Source: Pelargonium cotyledonis | Lineage: Eukaryota; Streptophyta; Magnoliopsida; Geraniales; Geraniaceae | Reading direction: 5' to 3' | DNA: 26,232 nt | NCBI GenBank assembly: GCA_036897625.1 | Contig: JAYMTA010000598.1 | Coordinates: forward strand, 1 to 26,232 | Shown: positions 8,912 through 20,884 of the stretch, one piece after another | Position numbering within the stretch: position 1 is the first letter of the stretch | How the letters are laid out: each line of letters begins with the position of its first letter | Program-made: the position numbers and the translations under genes | Notes under the pieces: model-generated | Databases searched by the model: none | What the model was told of the DNA's origin: nothing | Seen by the model: the letters and a program-made list of their open reading frames with translations, nothing else

Positions 8912-11900
8912 ATGGCCGCCGCTGCCAATGCTCCCATTACCATGAAGGAGACCATGACGGTAAATTTTCATTTTCTCCAATATTCGAATCTCAGATCTCT
9001 CCGGATCGTGTAGTCTATGATTTTTCTGTTGTTCGTGTGTTTTGTGGCTGTTTTGGAAATTGATGCGTACTGTGATTTGAATGATTTGTTTTGGTGTGAA
9101 ATGTAGTTGCCGAGTGTTGGTATAAATCCACAATTCATCACGTTCACGCATGTAACTATGGAATCCGATAAGTATATATGTATCAGAGAAACTGCACCGC
9201 AGAACAGTGTTGTGATCGTAGACATGAGCATGCCTATGCAGCCTTTGAGACGGCCTATCACTGCCGATTCAGCTTTGATGAACCCCAATTCTAGGATTCT
9301 TGCGCTCAAAGGTACTTTTGATCTGGCTCGCGGTCTCTTATGTTACAATTATCGTTCTGCTTGTGTTGATTTTATGTTCATTGTCTGTTGGAATTGGCAC
9401 ATTGCTTAAGTGCAGATAGTAGTGTAGTGTGGTGATCTGGATTTTTGGAACTTGTCCATTATGTAACTCTGGTCATGCATTTTAAGCTGGATTCGTGTTT
9501 CAATTTTATATAATTTGCATGTTTATTAATTTTTGGATCAATTGTGAAGCATAAAGTTACTTTTGATCGCATCTCATGATCTCTCTGGTTTCAGTTCACT
9601 TTCTGTTTGTGTAGATTTTACAATCATAGTCTGCTGGAATTGATACATTGCATGAGTATAGATTGTAGTGTAGTGTGACACTGAGGATCTGGATTTTTAG
9701 CACTTGTACATTATGCAACTCTCGTCATGCATCTTTGAGCTCAAGTTTGCAATTTTGTATGATTAGCATTTGCTTTGTGTTTATCTATTTTTGCATCAAT
9801 TTTGAAGCTCGAAGGTATTTTTGTCTGCATTTCGTGTTCTCTTTGGTTTCAATTCGGATTCTGTTTGTATAGAGTTTACAATCATAGTCTGTTAGAATTG
9901 ACATGTTGCTTGAGTATAGATAGTAGAGTTGTGTGATGTTCTGGATTTTTAGAATTTGTCCATTGTGACTCTTATCATGCATTTAAAGCTCAATTTCTGT
10001 TGCAATTTGTGTAGAGTTGTGTGATGATCTGGATTTTTAGAATTTGTCTATCGTGGCTCTTATCATGCATTTAAAGCTCAATTTCTATTGCAATTTAGTA
10101 TACTTAGCATTTGGGTTATGTTTATAAATTTTTGTATCAATTTTGAAGTTCAAAGGTACTTATGATCGCATCTTGTGATCTCTCTGGTTTCATTTTGCGT
10201 TCCTTATGTATAGATTTTACGATCATAGTCTGGTGAATTGGCGCATTGCTTAGTATAGATAGTAGATAGTGCGATGATTTGGATTTTTAGAATTTTTACA
10301 ATATGTAATTATTATCATGCATTTTTAATCTCAATTTCTGTTGCAAATATGGATAGTTAGCATTTGTGTTATGTTTAATTATTTTTTGTATCAATTTTGA
10401 AGCTCAACTTCCTGGGACTACTCAGGATCACCTACAAATATTCAACATTGAACTGAAAGCAAAGATGAAATCTCATCAGATGCCTGAGCAGGTTATTGCC
10501 TAACCCATTTTGGATGTTATTGATTACTTTGGCATGATTCTGTATGTTTTTTTTTTGTTTGACAATGTATATGATTGCCTTTTATGGGTTTTAAGCTTTG
10601 TATTTATTGGTTTGTGTATAGATTGTCTTTTGGAAGTGGGTCACCCCAAAGATGCTTGGTCTGGTCACCCAGACCTCCGTTTATCATTGGTCAATTGAAG
10701 GTAACATTTATTCACTTTCTGAAAAATCATGTATACGATGCATTATGTTTTGTATTTTCCATTAGATTGCTCTGTGTTACTTTCCAAATTTTTTATAAAA
10801 GGTTTGTATGTCAAGATTTTCATGTTGTGGTTCACGTGTAGGTGATTCTGAGCCCGTGAAGATGTTTGAGCGGACTGCTAATCTAGCAAATAATCAAATA
10901 ATCAACTACCGTTGTGATCCTACAGAGAAGTGGTTGGTTTTGATTGGAATTGCTCCTGGTGCACCTGAGGTAATTCATTCCCCCCCATATCATTGTTCTA
11001 GTTCTGTCGGAGCTTCCATAGTCCCTTTGCTTGATGCCTTGTCCATGTAACAAAGATGTAGTAATTGAAGGCCAGTAACTGACATTCTCCTGTATTTTTT
11101 TCCTATTCCCCTGATTGTAGAGGCCACAACTGGTAAAGGGTAATATGCAGCTTTTCTCTGTTGATCAGCAACGAAGTCAGGCTCTTGAAGCACACGCTGC
11201 ATCATTTGCTACATTCAAAGTACTTTATGTTTCTCCAATCTTATCTTCTTTATCACGAGTTCTATTGTTCATATGTTGTCCCAATGTCATGTTGGCTGCC
11301 TGAGTGTCATATCATAATTCCTTTTTTATTGCCACATGTAGGTTCCTGGAAATGACAATCCTTCTATTCTGATCTGTTTTGCCACGAAGAGTTTAAATGC
11401 TGGACAAGTTATCTCAAAATTACATATTATCGAACTGGGTGCCCAGCCAGGTCTGAGCATAAACCTTTAGTTTGCGTATTAACACACATACATGTTCTAT
11501 GCTTAGCTTCACATTTTTTTTTTGAGATCCAGAAGAGGTTATAATTTGGAATTTACTTGCAGGCAAACCAACATTTACAAAGAAACAAGCAGACCTATTC
11601 TTTCCTCCAGATTTTGCTGATGACTTTCCTGTGGCAATGCAGGTATCAACATTTTGTTTTGTTGAGTTACCTGATCTCATGTATGCGCCGTATCAATTTT
11701 TTCTTATTCTTAATGCAACAGATATCCCACAAGTATGGTTTGATATATGTGATCACAAAGCTTGGACTTCTATTTGTGTATGATCTGGAGACTGCTACTG
11801 CAGTTTATAGGAATCGAATCAGTCCAGATCCAATATTTTTGACAGCAGAAGCTTCATCAATTGGAGGTTTTTACGCAATCAATAGGCGGGGACAGGTGTT

Positions 11901-14900
11901 GCTTGCAACTGTTAATGAAGCAACAATTGTACCTTTCATTAGTGGCCAGGTATGCTTATGATAATTTCCTTACCTTTTTTCACCAGCCGTTGTATTTATA
12001 TTCTCATTTGGTGATTTTGCAGCTGAATAACTTGGCACTTGCTATTAATCTTGCCAAAAGAGGAAATCTTCCTGGTGCAGAGAATCTTGTAAGTAAAAGC
12101 TTGTACATAATTCTTATTTATTTTTTAGATTTTGTCTAATTTATTAGTATTTAAGTGGAAACATTAATTGCTCTATTGGCTGAGCCACATGCACCGTTTT
12201 TATTATGTTAATGTACTCATTTATTATGAAATAACATTTCACTGTAGTAATATATGTAATTGGCTGAGTTTTAATCACAAGATAGTCATGTCCATCATAG
12301 CATTAACACTCTAATAGTTAAACTGCATCTATAAATGTATCATCCATGGAACTACATAACACATATGTTCGACCCCTAATTACTCCCTTGAGTAATGAAG
12401 AACAGTTAATAATCATATTATTCAGAACGGAGAACGATGAATAAGGAATACCGGTTTTAATAAAATTAGGGATCAAAGTTTTATTGTGATTAAAGTCATT
12501 AGGTTGTGCTCGAGTCCAAAGTGTTATATATGAGTTTTCTGTCATGGTGTTAAGTCGAGAGAGAACTCTGGACTTGCAATTGTCGTTTCTTTATTCTGTC
12601 TAATACGTGACTGAGTAAGCTGAATTTGTCCTGAGTAATGGGTATTATGCTTTATTATGTTTGTGCAAGGAGAATCCTCTTTTTATAGTTGGTAACTTGG
12701 TATATATATATCTTTGGTCCCATCTATTCTTTAATGATAAAGTCGTTCGCTTATTTATTTTTACATTTATAAACTTAATGTTTGGTTCGATAAAGTTCTA
12801 TATGAAGTTAAAGAAATCCCAGCATATCTAGATCTAGATTGGTATTGTTTTTATTATTTATTATTTATATTTTTATGGTACTTTTATTCCCGTAAAATAA
12901 ATTACAAGAACAAGTACAAGAGGCCCAAGGCCTGTGAGAACAGAATGAAAATGAGCATTAAATAACTCAAGTGAAATGAGAGAGATGACATGATGAAACT
13001 AAATGAGAATTGAATACAACAACCAACTCCTAAAAAACAAAAGTGAGGTTTTCAAGAGAAGTGCTGCGTGTGAAAAGTTGAGCTGTTGAAAAGGAATCTG
13101 ATATCAATGCTAGTGAGTTCCCAATATCCTTGTCTTGGGAAGTCACTTGAACTAATGAAGCTGAGCATGCTGTTGGAGTTATTGAGGAAGATATATCTTT
13201 GGTCCCATATTTCCCACTTTGAGATATAGTCTTCAATGGTGAACAAGTGTATAGTTTTAAGATTAATTACTGGTTTAATGTAATGCTTTTATACTGATCA
13301 GCCAAAAGAATTGTTGTTGGATGATTATGTTTAACATATCTCTTAGGAAATGCTATATGAGCTTGATTATCCTAGTTTCATTCATTCTCTTAATTTCTCA
13401 ACTGTAATTGTTTTGTATTTTGAACCGCAATTTCTAAAGGTTCTATGAGTTTTGGGTTACCTGACTCTCTTTTAATGTATTTTCTGTTATTTTAATTCAG
13501 GTTGTCCAACGGTTCCAAGAATTGTTTGCTCAGACAAAGTATAAGGAGGCTGCAGAACTTGCTGCAGAATCTCCACAGGGAATCCTACGTACTCCTGATA
13601 CGGTTGCTAAGTTTCAGGTATCTGTTATAGATTTTTTTGCTTTGTTCAGATAACTTTCTTCCTGCATATAGCACTTGCGCTGTTTCAATTAATAAATATT
13701 TTCTTAATTTGATTATTGTTGTACATTGTTTTTATATTACAGAGTGTTCCTGTACAAGCTGGTCAAACTCCACCTCTATTGCAGTATTTTGGAACTCTAT
13801 TAACTAGAGGAAAACTCAATGCTTTTGAGTCTTTGGAATTGTCACGCTTAGTTGTAAACCAGAATAAAAAGAATCATTTGGAGAATTGGTTGGCAGAGGA
13901 CAAGCTTGAATGCAGCGAGGAGCTAGGAGATCTTGTGAAGGTTTGGTTTGGACGTTTTATATCAAATTCATTATATATTACACTTAACAGAAACTGTTCA
14001 TTTTAGATTTCTAGTTGTTTTCAGCTGAAGAAGACATTTGTTGCATGTATTATGTGGTTTTGCATGATTGAGTGTTCAGTTCTTCTGGTCTGATATCTTG
14101 AAACGTGTTTCTATTGTAGACGGTGGATAATGACCTCGCACTTAAAATTTATATCAAAGCTAGAGCAACTCCAAAAGTTGTTGCAGCATTTGCTGAGAGG
14201 AGGGAATTTGACAAGATTCTAATATATTCAAAGCAGGTACGTTATATGTGTATTCCTTCATCAAGTAGAATGTTCGTTTGGAGAGTCTAGTGACTTATAT
14301 TAAATTGAATTGTTGCTATTTTGATTCTCATCTTCTCATTTTTGTTTAAGGTACTGCTATGTTTAGAAACTCTATAAATCACATATTTTCATCAATGTAG
14401 GTTGGATACACACCTGATTATTTGTTTCTTCTGCAAACGATTTTGCGGTCAGATCCCCAGGTTAGTTTGATTCTGCTTGAGAAATCATTCCTTCCTTTAA
14501 CCCACATTCTTTATTCTTCTGCATTTTAATTGTTTTGAAATAAATAATCTTGATATGAGATAATTTTCCGAATGACAGGGAGCTGTAAATTTCGCTTTAA
14601 TGATGTCCCAAATGGAGGGAGGGTCTCCTGTTGACTACAATACAATAACAGATTTATTCCTTCAGGTTCGATTTTGATATTTCAATGTTTTTGAAAGTTC
14701 ATGTACTATCCAAAAGTAAAAAAGAGAGGTGGTCTTGGGTACAACTTATCATCATCTTTCTCAATTGTTAAATATATCCTGTTGCTATTTGGGCTGAAGC
14801 AGTTGCATTATCAAATTTCCTTCCAGGGACGGGCTAACTATATATTGCTTACTGACAAGTATATATTACTAAAAGTTATTTTTTATTTTTTAAATATTGG

Positions 14901-17900
14901 AGTTTTTTTTGTTGAACAGAGGAACTTGATTCGCGAGGCAACAGCCTTCTTGTTGGACGTGCTGAAGCCAAATCTTCCTGAGCACGGATTCCTTCAGACG
15001 AAGGTTAAATCTTATTCTCTAGCTTGATTAGTTTTGTATTACGTTTATTCTGGTTCCATGTTTTCCTTGTATAAGCTTAATAACCTGTTCTATTTAGGTT
15101 CTTGAAATCAATCTTGTTACTTTTCCAAATGTTGCCGATGCAATACTAGCCAATGGTATGTTCAGTCATTATGATCGTCCACGTATTGGTCAACTCTGTG
15201 AAAAAGCTGGTCTATATATCCGGGCCCTTCAGGTACATTTGCTTCCTATCACCTTCATATCATCTTTGTTTAAGATGTTTTTCTATATCCTGGTCTCAAA
15301 TGTTTATATCACATGCAGCATTATTCTGAGTTACCTGATATCAAACGTGTCATTGTGAATACACATGCAATTGAGCCACAGGTTTGCACCAATATTTATA
15401 TAACTTGATTATATGTGATTTGCCCACCCTTGTTTCTCCCCTTCTAAGTTTGCATTGTTTCAGTCTCTTGTTGAGTTTTTTGGAACTCTCTCCAAAGAAT
15501 GGGCTCTCGACTGCATGAAGGATCTTCTAATGGTCAATCTCAGGGGCAATCTTCAGATAATTGTTCAGGTATGATATTTTCTTTGAGCTGGGTTGTCAAT
15601 ACATGTATTTTTTCAATTGAGCCTCACTCGAACTTAACTGTGCAGACTGCAAAAGAATATTGTGAGCAGTTGGGTGTTGATGCATGCATTAAACTCTTCG
15701 AGCAGTTCAAGTCCTACGAAGGATTGTACTTTTTCTTGGGGTCATATCTGAGCTCCAGGTAGTAAGAAGTGATTAAAAATAAAGAAAAGAGAAAACAGAT
15801 TAATTCTTGCTTTTCCAATGTCAATTTGTTGTTTTTTTTTTCTCTCTTTTTTCTAAACGACTCAGTGACCATAAATATTATTTTTGGATAGTGAGGATCC
15901 TGATATTCACTTCAAGTACATCGAATCAGCTGCCAAAACTGGTCAGATCAAGGAAGTAGAACGCGTGACTCGGGAGTCAAACTTCTACGATCCTGAAAAG
16001 ACAAAGACATTTTTAATGGAGGCCAAGCTTCCCGATGCACGTCCTCTGATTAATGTCTGTGATCGTTTTGGATTTGTTCCAGACCTCACCCATTACCTTT
16101 ACACAAACAACATGCTGAGATACATTGAAGGTTATGTTCAAAAGGTGAATTTTTTTTAAGGACTATTATATATTTTCAATATCTTAAGACTATGAATTAT
16201 TGTAATGCATCATTTTTTGTTTGATAGGTCAATCCAGGAAACGCTCCTCTAGTTGTAGGGCAGTTGTTAGATGATGAGTGTCCCGAAGATTTCATTAAAG
16301 GTCTCATTCTTTCAGTTCGTTCTCTTCTTCCAGTTGAGCCCCTTTGCGAGGAGTGTGAGAAGAGGTAAGTAGCGTCCTCCAATGACTTGTTTCTGCAAGA
16401 TCATTCTTATTTTTCTTAATTTTATTTTGCTTCTTTTTGCAGGAATCGCCTTCGTTTACTCACTCAGTTCTTGGAGCATCTTGTAAGTGAGGGGAGCCAA
16501 GATGTGCATGTTCATAATGCTCTGGGTAAAATCATCATTGACAGCAATAACAACCCAGAACATTTTCTCACAACCAATCCATATTATGATTCACGAGTTG
16601 TCGGTAAATATTGTGAGAAACGGGATCCCACTCTTGCTGTCGTCGCATACCGTAGAGGACAATGTGACGAAGAACTTATCAATGTCACCAACAAAAACTC
16701 CTTGTTCAAACTCCAAGCCAGGTTTGTATTACCTTGTTCACATATAGCGCCTCATTTTACATGTCAATGCTATGACTGGGCAACTAATGCTATCCACTTC
16801 TTTTTCTTATAAGATATGTGGTAGAACGCATGGACGGTGACCTTTGGGAGAAAGTTCTTACTCCTGATAATGAGTATAGAAGGCAGCTAATTGATCAAGT
16901 TGTCTCTACTGCTTTGCCTGAAAGCAAGAGTCCTGAGCAAGTTTCAGCAGCTGTAAAGGCTTTCATGACCGCTGATCTTCCACATGAACTGATTGAACTA
17001 CTTGAGAAGATTGTTCTCCAAAATTCTGCTTTTAGTGGAAACTTCAACCTCCAAAATCTGCTTATCTTGACTGCTATTAAAGCTGATCCTTCGAGAGTTA
17101 TGGATTACATTAATAGATTAGACAACTTTGATGGACCTGCAATTGGGGAGGTGGCTGTGGAAGCTCAATTATTTGAAGAGGCATATTACATCTTTAAGAA
17201 GTTCAATTTGAATGTTCAGGCCGTGAATGTCCTGTTGGATCACCTTAAGAGTATTGATCGAGCTGTTGAGTTTGCATACCGTGTTGAAGAAGATGCTGTC
17301 TGGAGTCAGGTGGCCAAGGCCCAACTCCGGGAGGGATTAGTGAGTGATGCAATTGAATCATTTATCCGTGCAGACGACGCCACACAATTCTTAGAAGTTA
17401 TACGGGTTGCTGAGGATGTGAATGAATACCATGATTTGGTGAGGTATCTTCTAATGGTTAGGCAGAAGGTCAAAGAGCCCAAGGTGGACAGTGAACTAAT
17501 TTATGCATATGCGAAGATTGATAGACTGGTTGAAATCGAAGAGTTCATTCTTATGCCAAATGTTGCTAATCTTCAACTTGTTGGGGATCGATTATTTGAT
17601 GAAACCTTGTACGAGTCTGCCAAGATCATATTTGCATTTATTTCTAACTGGGCGAAGTTGGCATGTACACTAGTGAAGCTTGGACAGTTCCAAGGTGCCG
17701 TTGATGCAGCTCGGAAAGCTAATAGCTCGAAAACATGGAAGTTTGTTTGCTTTGCCTGTGTAGATGCTGAAGAATTCCGTTTGGCTCAGATATGTGGTCT
17801 CAATATCATCATTCAGGTAGTGTATTGTTTACTATTTTTGGGTTAAATTTTTCGGTTGGTGAAGATTAATAGCCCGCGAAATGACATTTTTGCCCTTCAT

Positions 17901-20884
17901 ATCACTTTAAGTTTTCAAATATAAAAAAAATTGTATTATTGCTTGGTTTATGCAAATTCACTGTTTTATTCAATCTCTCATACACCTGCTTTATGTTTTA
18001 GTTTGTTATATGTTATAAACATTTTTTGTTTGTTTACTAATTGCTTGGTTCTGCATATTTTGACATTCTAGGTGGATGATTTGGAAGAGGTCAGCGAGTA
18101 TTACCAAAACAGGGGGTGCTTTAAGGAACTCATATCTCTCATGGAGAGCGGATTGGGATTGGAACGTGCACATATGGGCATTTTCACTGAGTTGGGAGTT
18201 CTATATGCAAGATACCGTTATGAGAAGCTTATGGAGCATATTAAGCTGTTCTCAACCCGTCTCAACATTCCCAAGCTAATCCGAGCTTGTGATGAACAGC
18301 AGCACTGGAAAGAGTTGACGTATCTATATATCCAATATGACGAGTTTGATAATGCTGCAACCACTGTAATGAACCACTCTCCAGAAGCGTGGGATCACAT
18401 GCAATTCAAAGATATTGCAGTTAAAGTTGCAAATGTTGAGCTTTACTACAAGGCAGTGCACTTTTATTTGCAAGAACATCCCGATCTGATCAATGATGTT
18501 CTTAATGTACTGGCCCTCCGTGTTGACCATACCCGTGTGGTAGATATAATGCGAAAGGTACTCTTGTTTTATTCTGTTAAAATTGCTTTATGTTACTGCT
18601 GTTTTTGAGGGACACTACAAAAAACAGCCAAAAAATGATAAGGAAATAGGGAGGAAAGGTACAGCAAACTGTTTGCTCGCCAAATTTCCCAGACCAATTT
18701 AATAGTGAAATTTAGGCGCCTAGTAACTATCCTTGAAAATTGTCACCATTTTGCTTGCCAATAGGGCGAGGAAGGGTCTTCCTCATTTTATGTCAACTCT
18801 TAGTAATTTTTTTTTGCGCACTCGGTATTTCCTTGCCACTAAGTTTTGCTTGAAAATTGAACAGTTTCTTTGTAGTGGTTATCGGTAGGATGTGTAGATT
18901 GTCAAAAATGATTTTGATGTTTATATTCGTATTCCTTTTGGATTTCAGGCTGGGCACCTCCGTCTTATCAAGCCGTACATGGTTGCAGTTCAGAGCAACA
19001 ATCTCTCTGCTGTGAATGAAGCTTTGAATGAGATATACATTGAGGAAGAGGACTATGACAGACTTCGTGAATCAATAGATCTGCATGATAACTTTGATAT
19101 GATAGGCATGGCACAGAAGGTAAGTTCAAACATGTTACTTATTGCTAGAGCTGGCAAATGGGCCAGCAGCCCGTGTACAATCACTGATTTTCCGGGCTTG
19201 GTGTTGCAAATAGTGCCCTGATAAACATGCGAGTAGTTTTCTTTAGCCTGGCTGTTTATGCCCTAGCCTGAATGGACTTGGCCTGATTCCGGTTCACAAC
19301 CTATTTTGTTAGCAAACTGAGCTACAGCCCTCGGGCCATTACTGGCTCCAGCCCGACAAAGAGTGGTCTGATAAGCATACTTGTGTTTTTGGCCTGGCCC
19401 ATTTGCCAGCTCTTTATCGTTAATCTTATAGCTTGTATAAGGTGGAACTTGTTGTTACTTTTTACAATATTGAATTTGTTTGAGCAGATTGAAAAGCATG
19501 AACTTCTTGAGATGAGACGTGTTGCAGCTTATATTTACAAAAAAGCAGGAAGATGGAGGCAGTCTATTGCATTGTCAAAGAAAGATAATCATTACAAGGA
19601 TGCCATGGAGACGTGCTCACAGTCGGGTGACCGTGAACTTTCAGAGGAACTACTGGTCTATTTCATCGAGCAGGTACATTTTCTCCTCAATTGATTTGTC
19701 AATCTCATTTACCTTCTTTTTTCCCGATTTCAAGTAATTTTCTTTGGCTGGTGCAACTGGTGTTGTGCTTGATGCTCCTTTCTTTTCTTTTATTGGTGTA
19801 TGCTTGATGTGTCAGGCGAATCTGAACTTTCCTATGAAAACCATGTTCTTTTGCAGGGAAAGAAAGAATGCTTTGCAGCTTGCCTCTTCGTTTGTTACGA
19901 TCTAATCCGGCCAGATGTTGCTCTTGAGCTAGCATGGATAAACAATATTATAGATTTTGCCTTCCCCTACCTCTTGCAGGTGATCTTTCTATTTCCCGTC
20001 CCCAGTTGTTCTCATATTTGACATTCTAACGTTATGTTCCTCTTAACCTTATTTATTTTGCTTTGAAGTTCATGCGTGAGTACACACACAAAGTTGATGA
20101 ACTCGTGAAGGATAAAATCGAGTCTCTTAGTGAGGTAAGAGCAAAAGAGAAGGAAGAGAAGGACATGGTTGCTCAGCAGGTACAGCTCAATGCAATATTA
20201 TTTTCGAAAATACATGATTTCTTATTCTGTAGCACGAGTCAATATATTATTTTCAACTTTTTATTGGCCCCAGCCTTTCTCATTAAGTGGCAAGTCACGT
20301 TAGGACTGACGAAAACTATGGTGACAAAAAACACGAACGGCCCGATTCATTTAGGCCCCGCTGTAGCGGGCCACATTGCTAGGTATACTTGTGGTCATGG
20401 ACACTCAAATTTTGAGACACATTTATGTGGGTTAGGGTAAAGTAGACCTGATTTTTTTGTGATGGGTTTACCACGGAAAAGTGTGGATAAGAGCGGGCAA
20501 CCCGCACAAACTCGTACCTCTTGCGGGTCTGTTTTGGGTTAGGTATTTTCAACAAAATTCATGTCAACAACTCATTTGTTACCTTATTGGTATCCCGAAA
20601 CAGATTAGTAGGGCCTACATTAACAAATCAACTTTGCTCACCTGTTTTGATTGCTGTGGCCTGTGAGTAATAGACATGAACTCACTATGTATATTTATCT
20701 TTTTCTGCAGAATATGTACGCCCAACTGCTGCCTCTGGCTTTACCGGCACCTCCAATGCCGGGAATGAGTGGTCCTCCCCCTCCAATGGGAATGGGCGGT
20801 GGTTATGCCCCACAACCTCCCATGGGCGGGATGGGGATGCCTCAAATGCCGCCTTTTGGCATGCCACCTATGGGCTCATACTAA
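8912..20884 (+). CDS. CHC: Clathrin heavy chain, 30 coding exons, 1710 aa
   Basis: This encodes the triskelion leg of clathrin, which coats vesicles at the plasma membrane and trans-Golgi/early endosome. Exons: 8912-8959, 9107-9311, 10403-10491, 10622-10700, 10842-10969, 11121-11219, 11342-11450, 11563-11642, 11722-11949, 12023-12088, 13501-13617, 13743-13940, 14120-14236, 14401-14460, 14579-14665, 14920-15003, 15098-15232, 15319-15381, 15464-15568, 15646-15758, 15892-16144, 16228-16364, 16443-16721, 16814-17816, 18072-18557, 18949-19119, 19488-19673, 19857-19979, 20069-20179, 20711-20884. They sum to 5133 nt with every frame preserved. Residues 1 to about 330 form the beta-propeller that binds adaptors (exons 1-9). 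A long alpha-solenoid of clathrin repeats follows (for example [18 protein letters not shown] near 365 and [20 protein letters not shown] near 525). The charged trimerisation/hub end ([19 protein letters not shown]) is in exon 29. The last 57 residues are a Met/Gly/Pro-rich tail as in plant clathrins. Arabidopsis CHC proteins are about 1705 aa, so this is full length. Confidence 0.97.
9305..10402 (+). repeat. Four-unit tandem duplication making up clathrin intron 2
   Basis: Intron 2 (9312-10402) consists of four diverged tandem copies. The unit starts are the exon 2 end CTCAAAG at 9305-9311, then CATAAAG at 9550-9556, CTCGAAG at 9808-9814 and TTCAAAG at 10149-10155. The series ends at the exon 3 start CTCAACT at 10403. 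The periods are 245, 258, 341 and 254 bp. Within each unit the same words recur in order: GTACTTTTGATC, CTCTCTGGTTTCA, ATCATAGTCTG, GAATTG, TCTGGATTTTTAG, ATCATGCATTT, TTGCAATTT, TATCAATTTTGAAG. The third unit is longer because of an internal 88-bp duplication. Confidence 0.85.
12706..13208. repeat. 18-bp direct repeats flanking 467 bp in clathrin intron 10
   Basis: The 18-mer ATATATCTTTGGTCCCAT occurs exactly at 12706-12723 and 13191-13208 within the 1412-bp intron 12089-13500. The 467 bp between may be an insertion with a target-site duplication. On the minus strand it contains a stretch (about 12940-12850) with CCTCTTGTACTTGTTCTTG leading toward A-rich sequence, similar in style to the 3' end of the LINE at 21652 (CCTCTTGTACTCTTTCTCC). 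However, no clean poly-A abuts either repeat copy. A short non-LTR remnant or a local duplication are both possible. Confidence 0.45.
18613..18877. mobile_element. Non-autonomous CACTA-like (En/Spm-type) MITE in clathrin intron 25
   Basis: A 265-bp element begins CACTACAAAAAACAG at 18613 and ends TTTCTTTGTAGTG at 18877, so its ends are inverted copies starting CACTACAAA. CACTA-type termini define this superfamily. There is no coding capacity. The adjoining 3 bases differ (GGA before, GTT after), so the expected 3-bp target duplication is missing or has decayed. It lies wholly inside intron 18558-18948 and leaves both splice sites intact. Confidence 0.7.
19147..19413. mobile_element. Non-autonomous hAT-like MITE in clathrin intron 26
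   Basis: A 267-bp insertion has near-perfect 20-bp terminal inverted repeats: AGAGCTGGCAAATGGGCCAG at 19147-19166 and CTGGCCCATTTGCCAGCTCT at 19394-19413. It is flanked by 8-bp direct repeats, TTATTGCT (19139-19146) and TTATCGTT (19414-19421), matching at 6 of 8 positions, as expected for a hAT-type 8-bp target duplication that has drifted. The interior is rich in GCCC/GGGC words and encodes nothing. It fills most of intron 19120-19487 without touching the splice sites. Confidence 0.75.
20280..20560. mobile_element. GC-rich transposon-like remnant in clathrin intron 29
   Basis: The middle of intron 20180-20710 is much richer in G+C than other introns here and carries words such as GGCCCGATTCATTTAGGCCC (20339-20358), TAGCGGGCC and GCGGGCAACCCGCAC (20492-20506), which are typical of the subterminal regions of plant hAT-like and related elements. 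I found no paired termini or target duplication, so the boundaries are approximate. Confidence 0.35.

Noticed and set aside
15859-15891. Alternative acceptor at about 15865 (ctcag|TGACC) for clathrin exon 21
   Set aside because: It would shift the frame before the conserved [18 protein letters not shown] segment. The acceptor at 15890-15891 keeps it.
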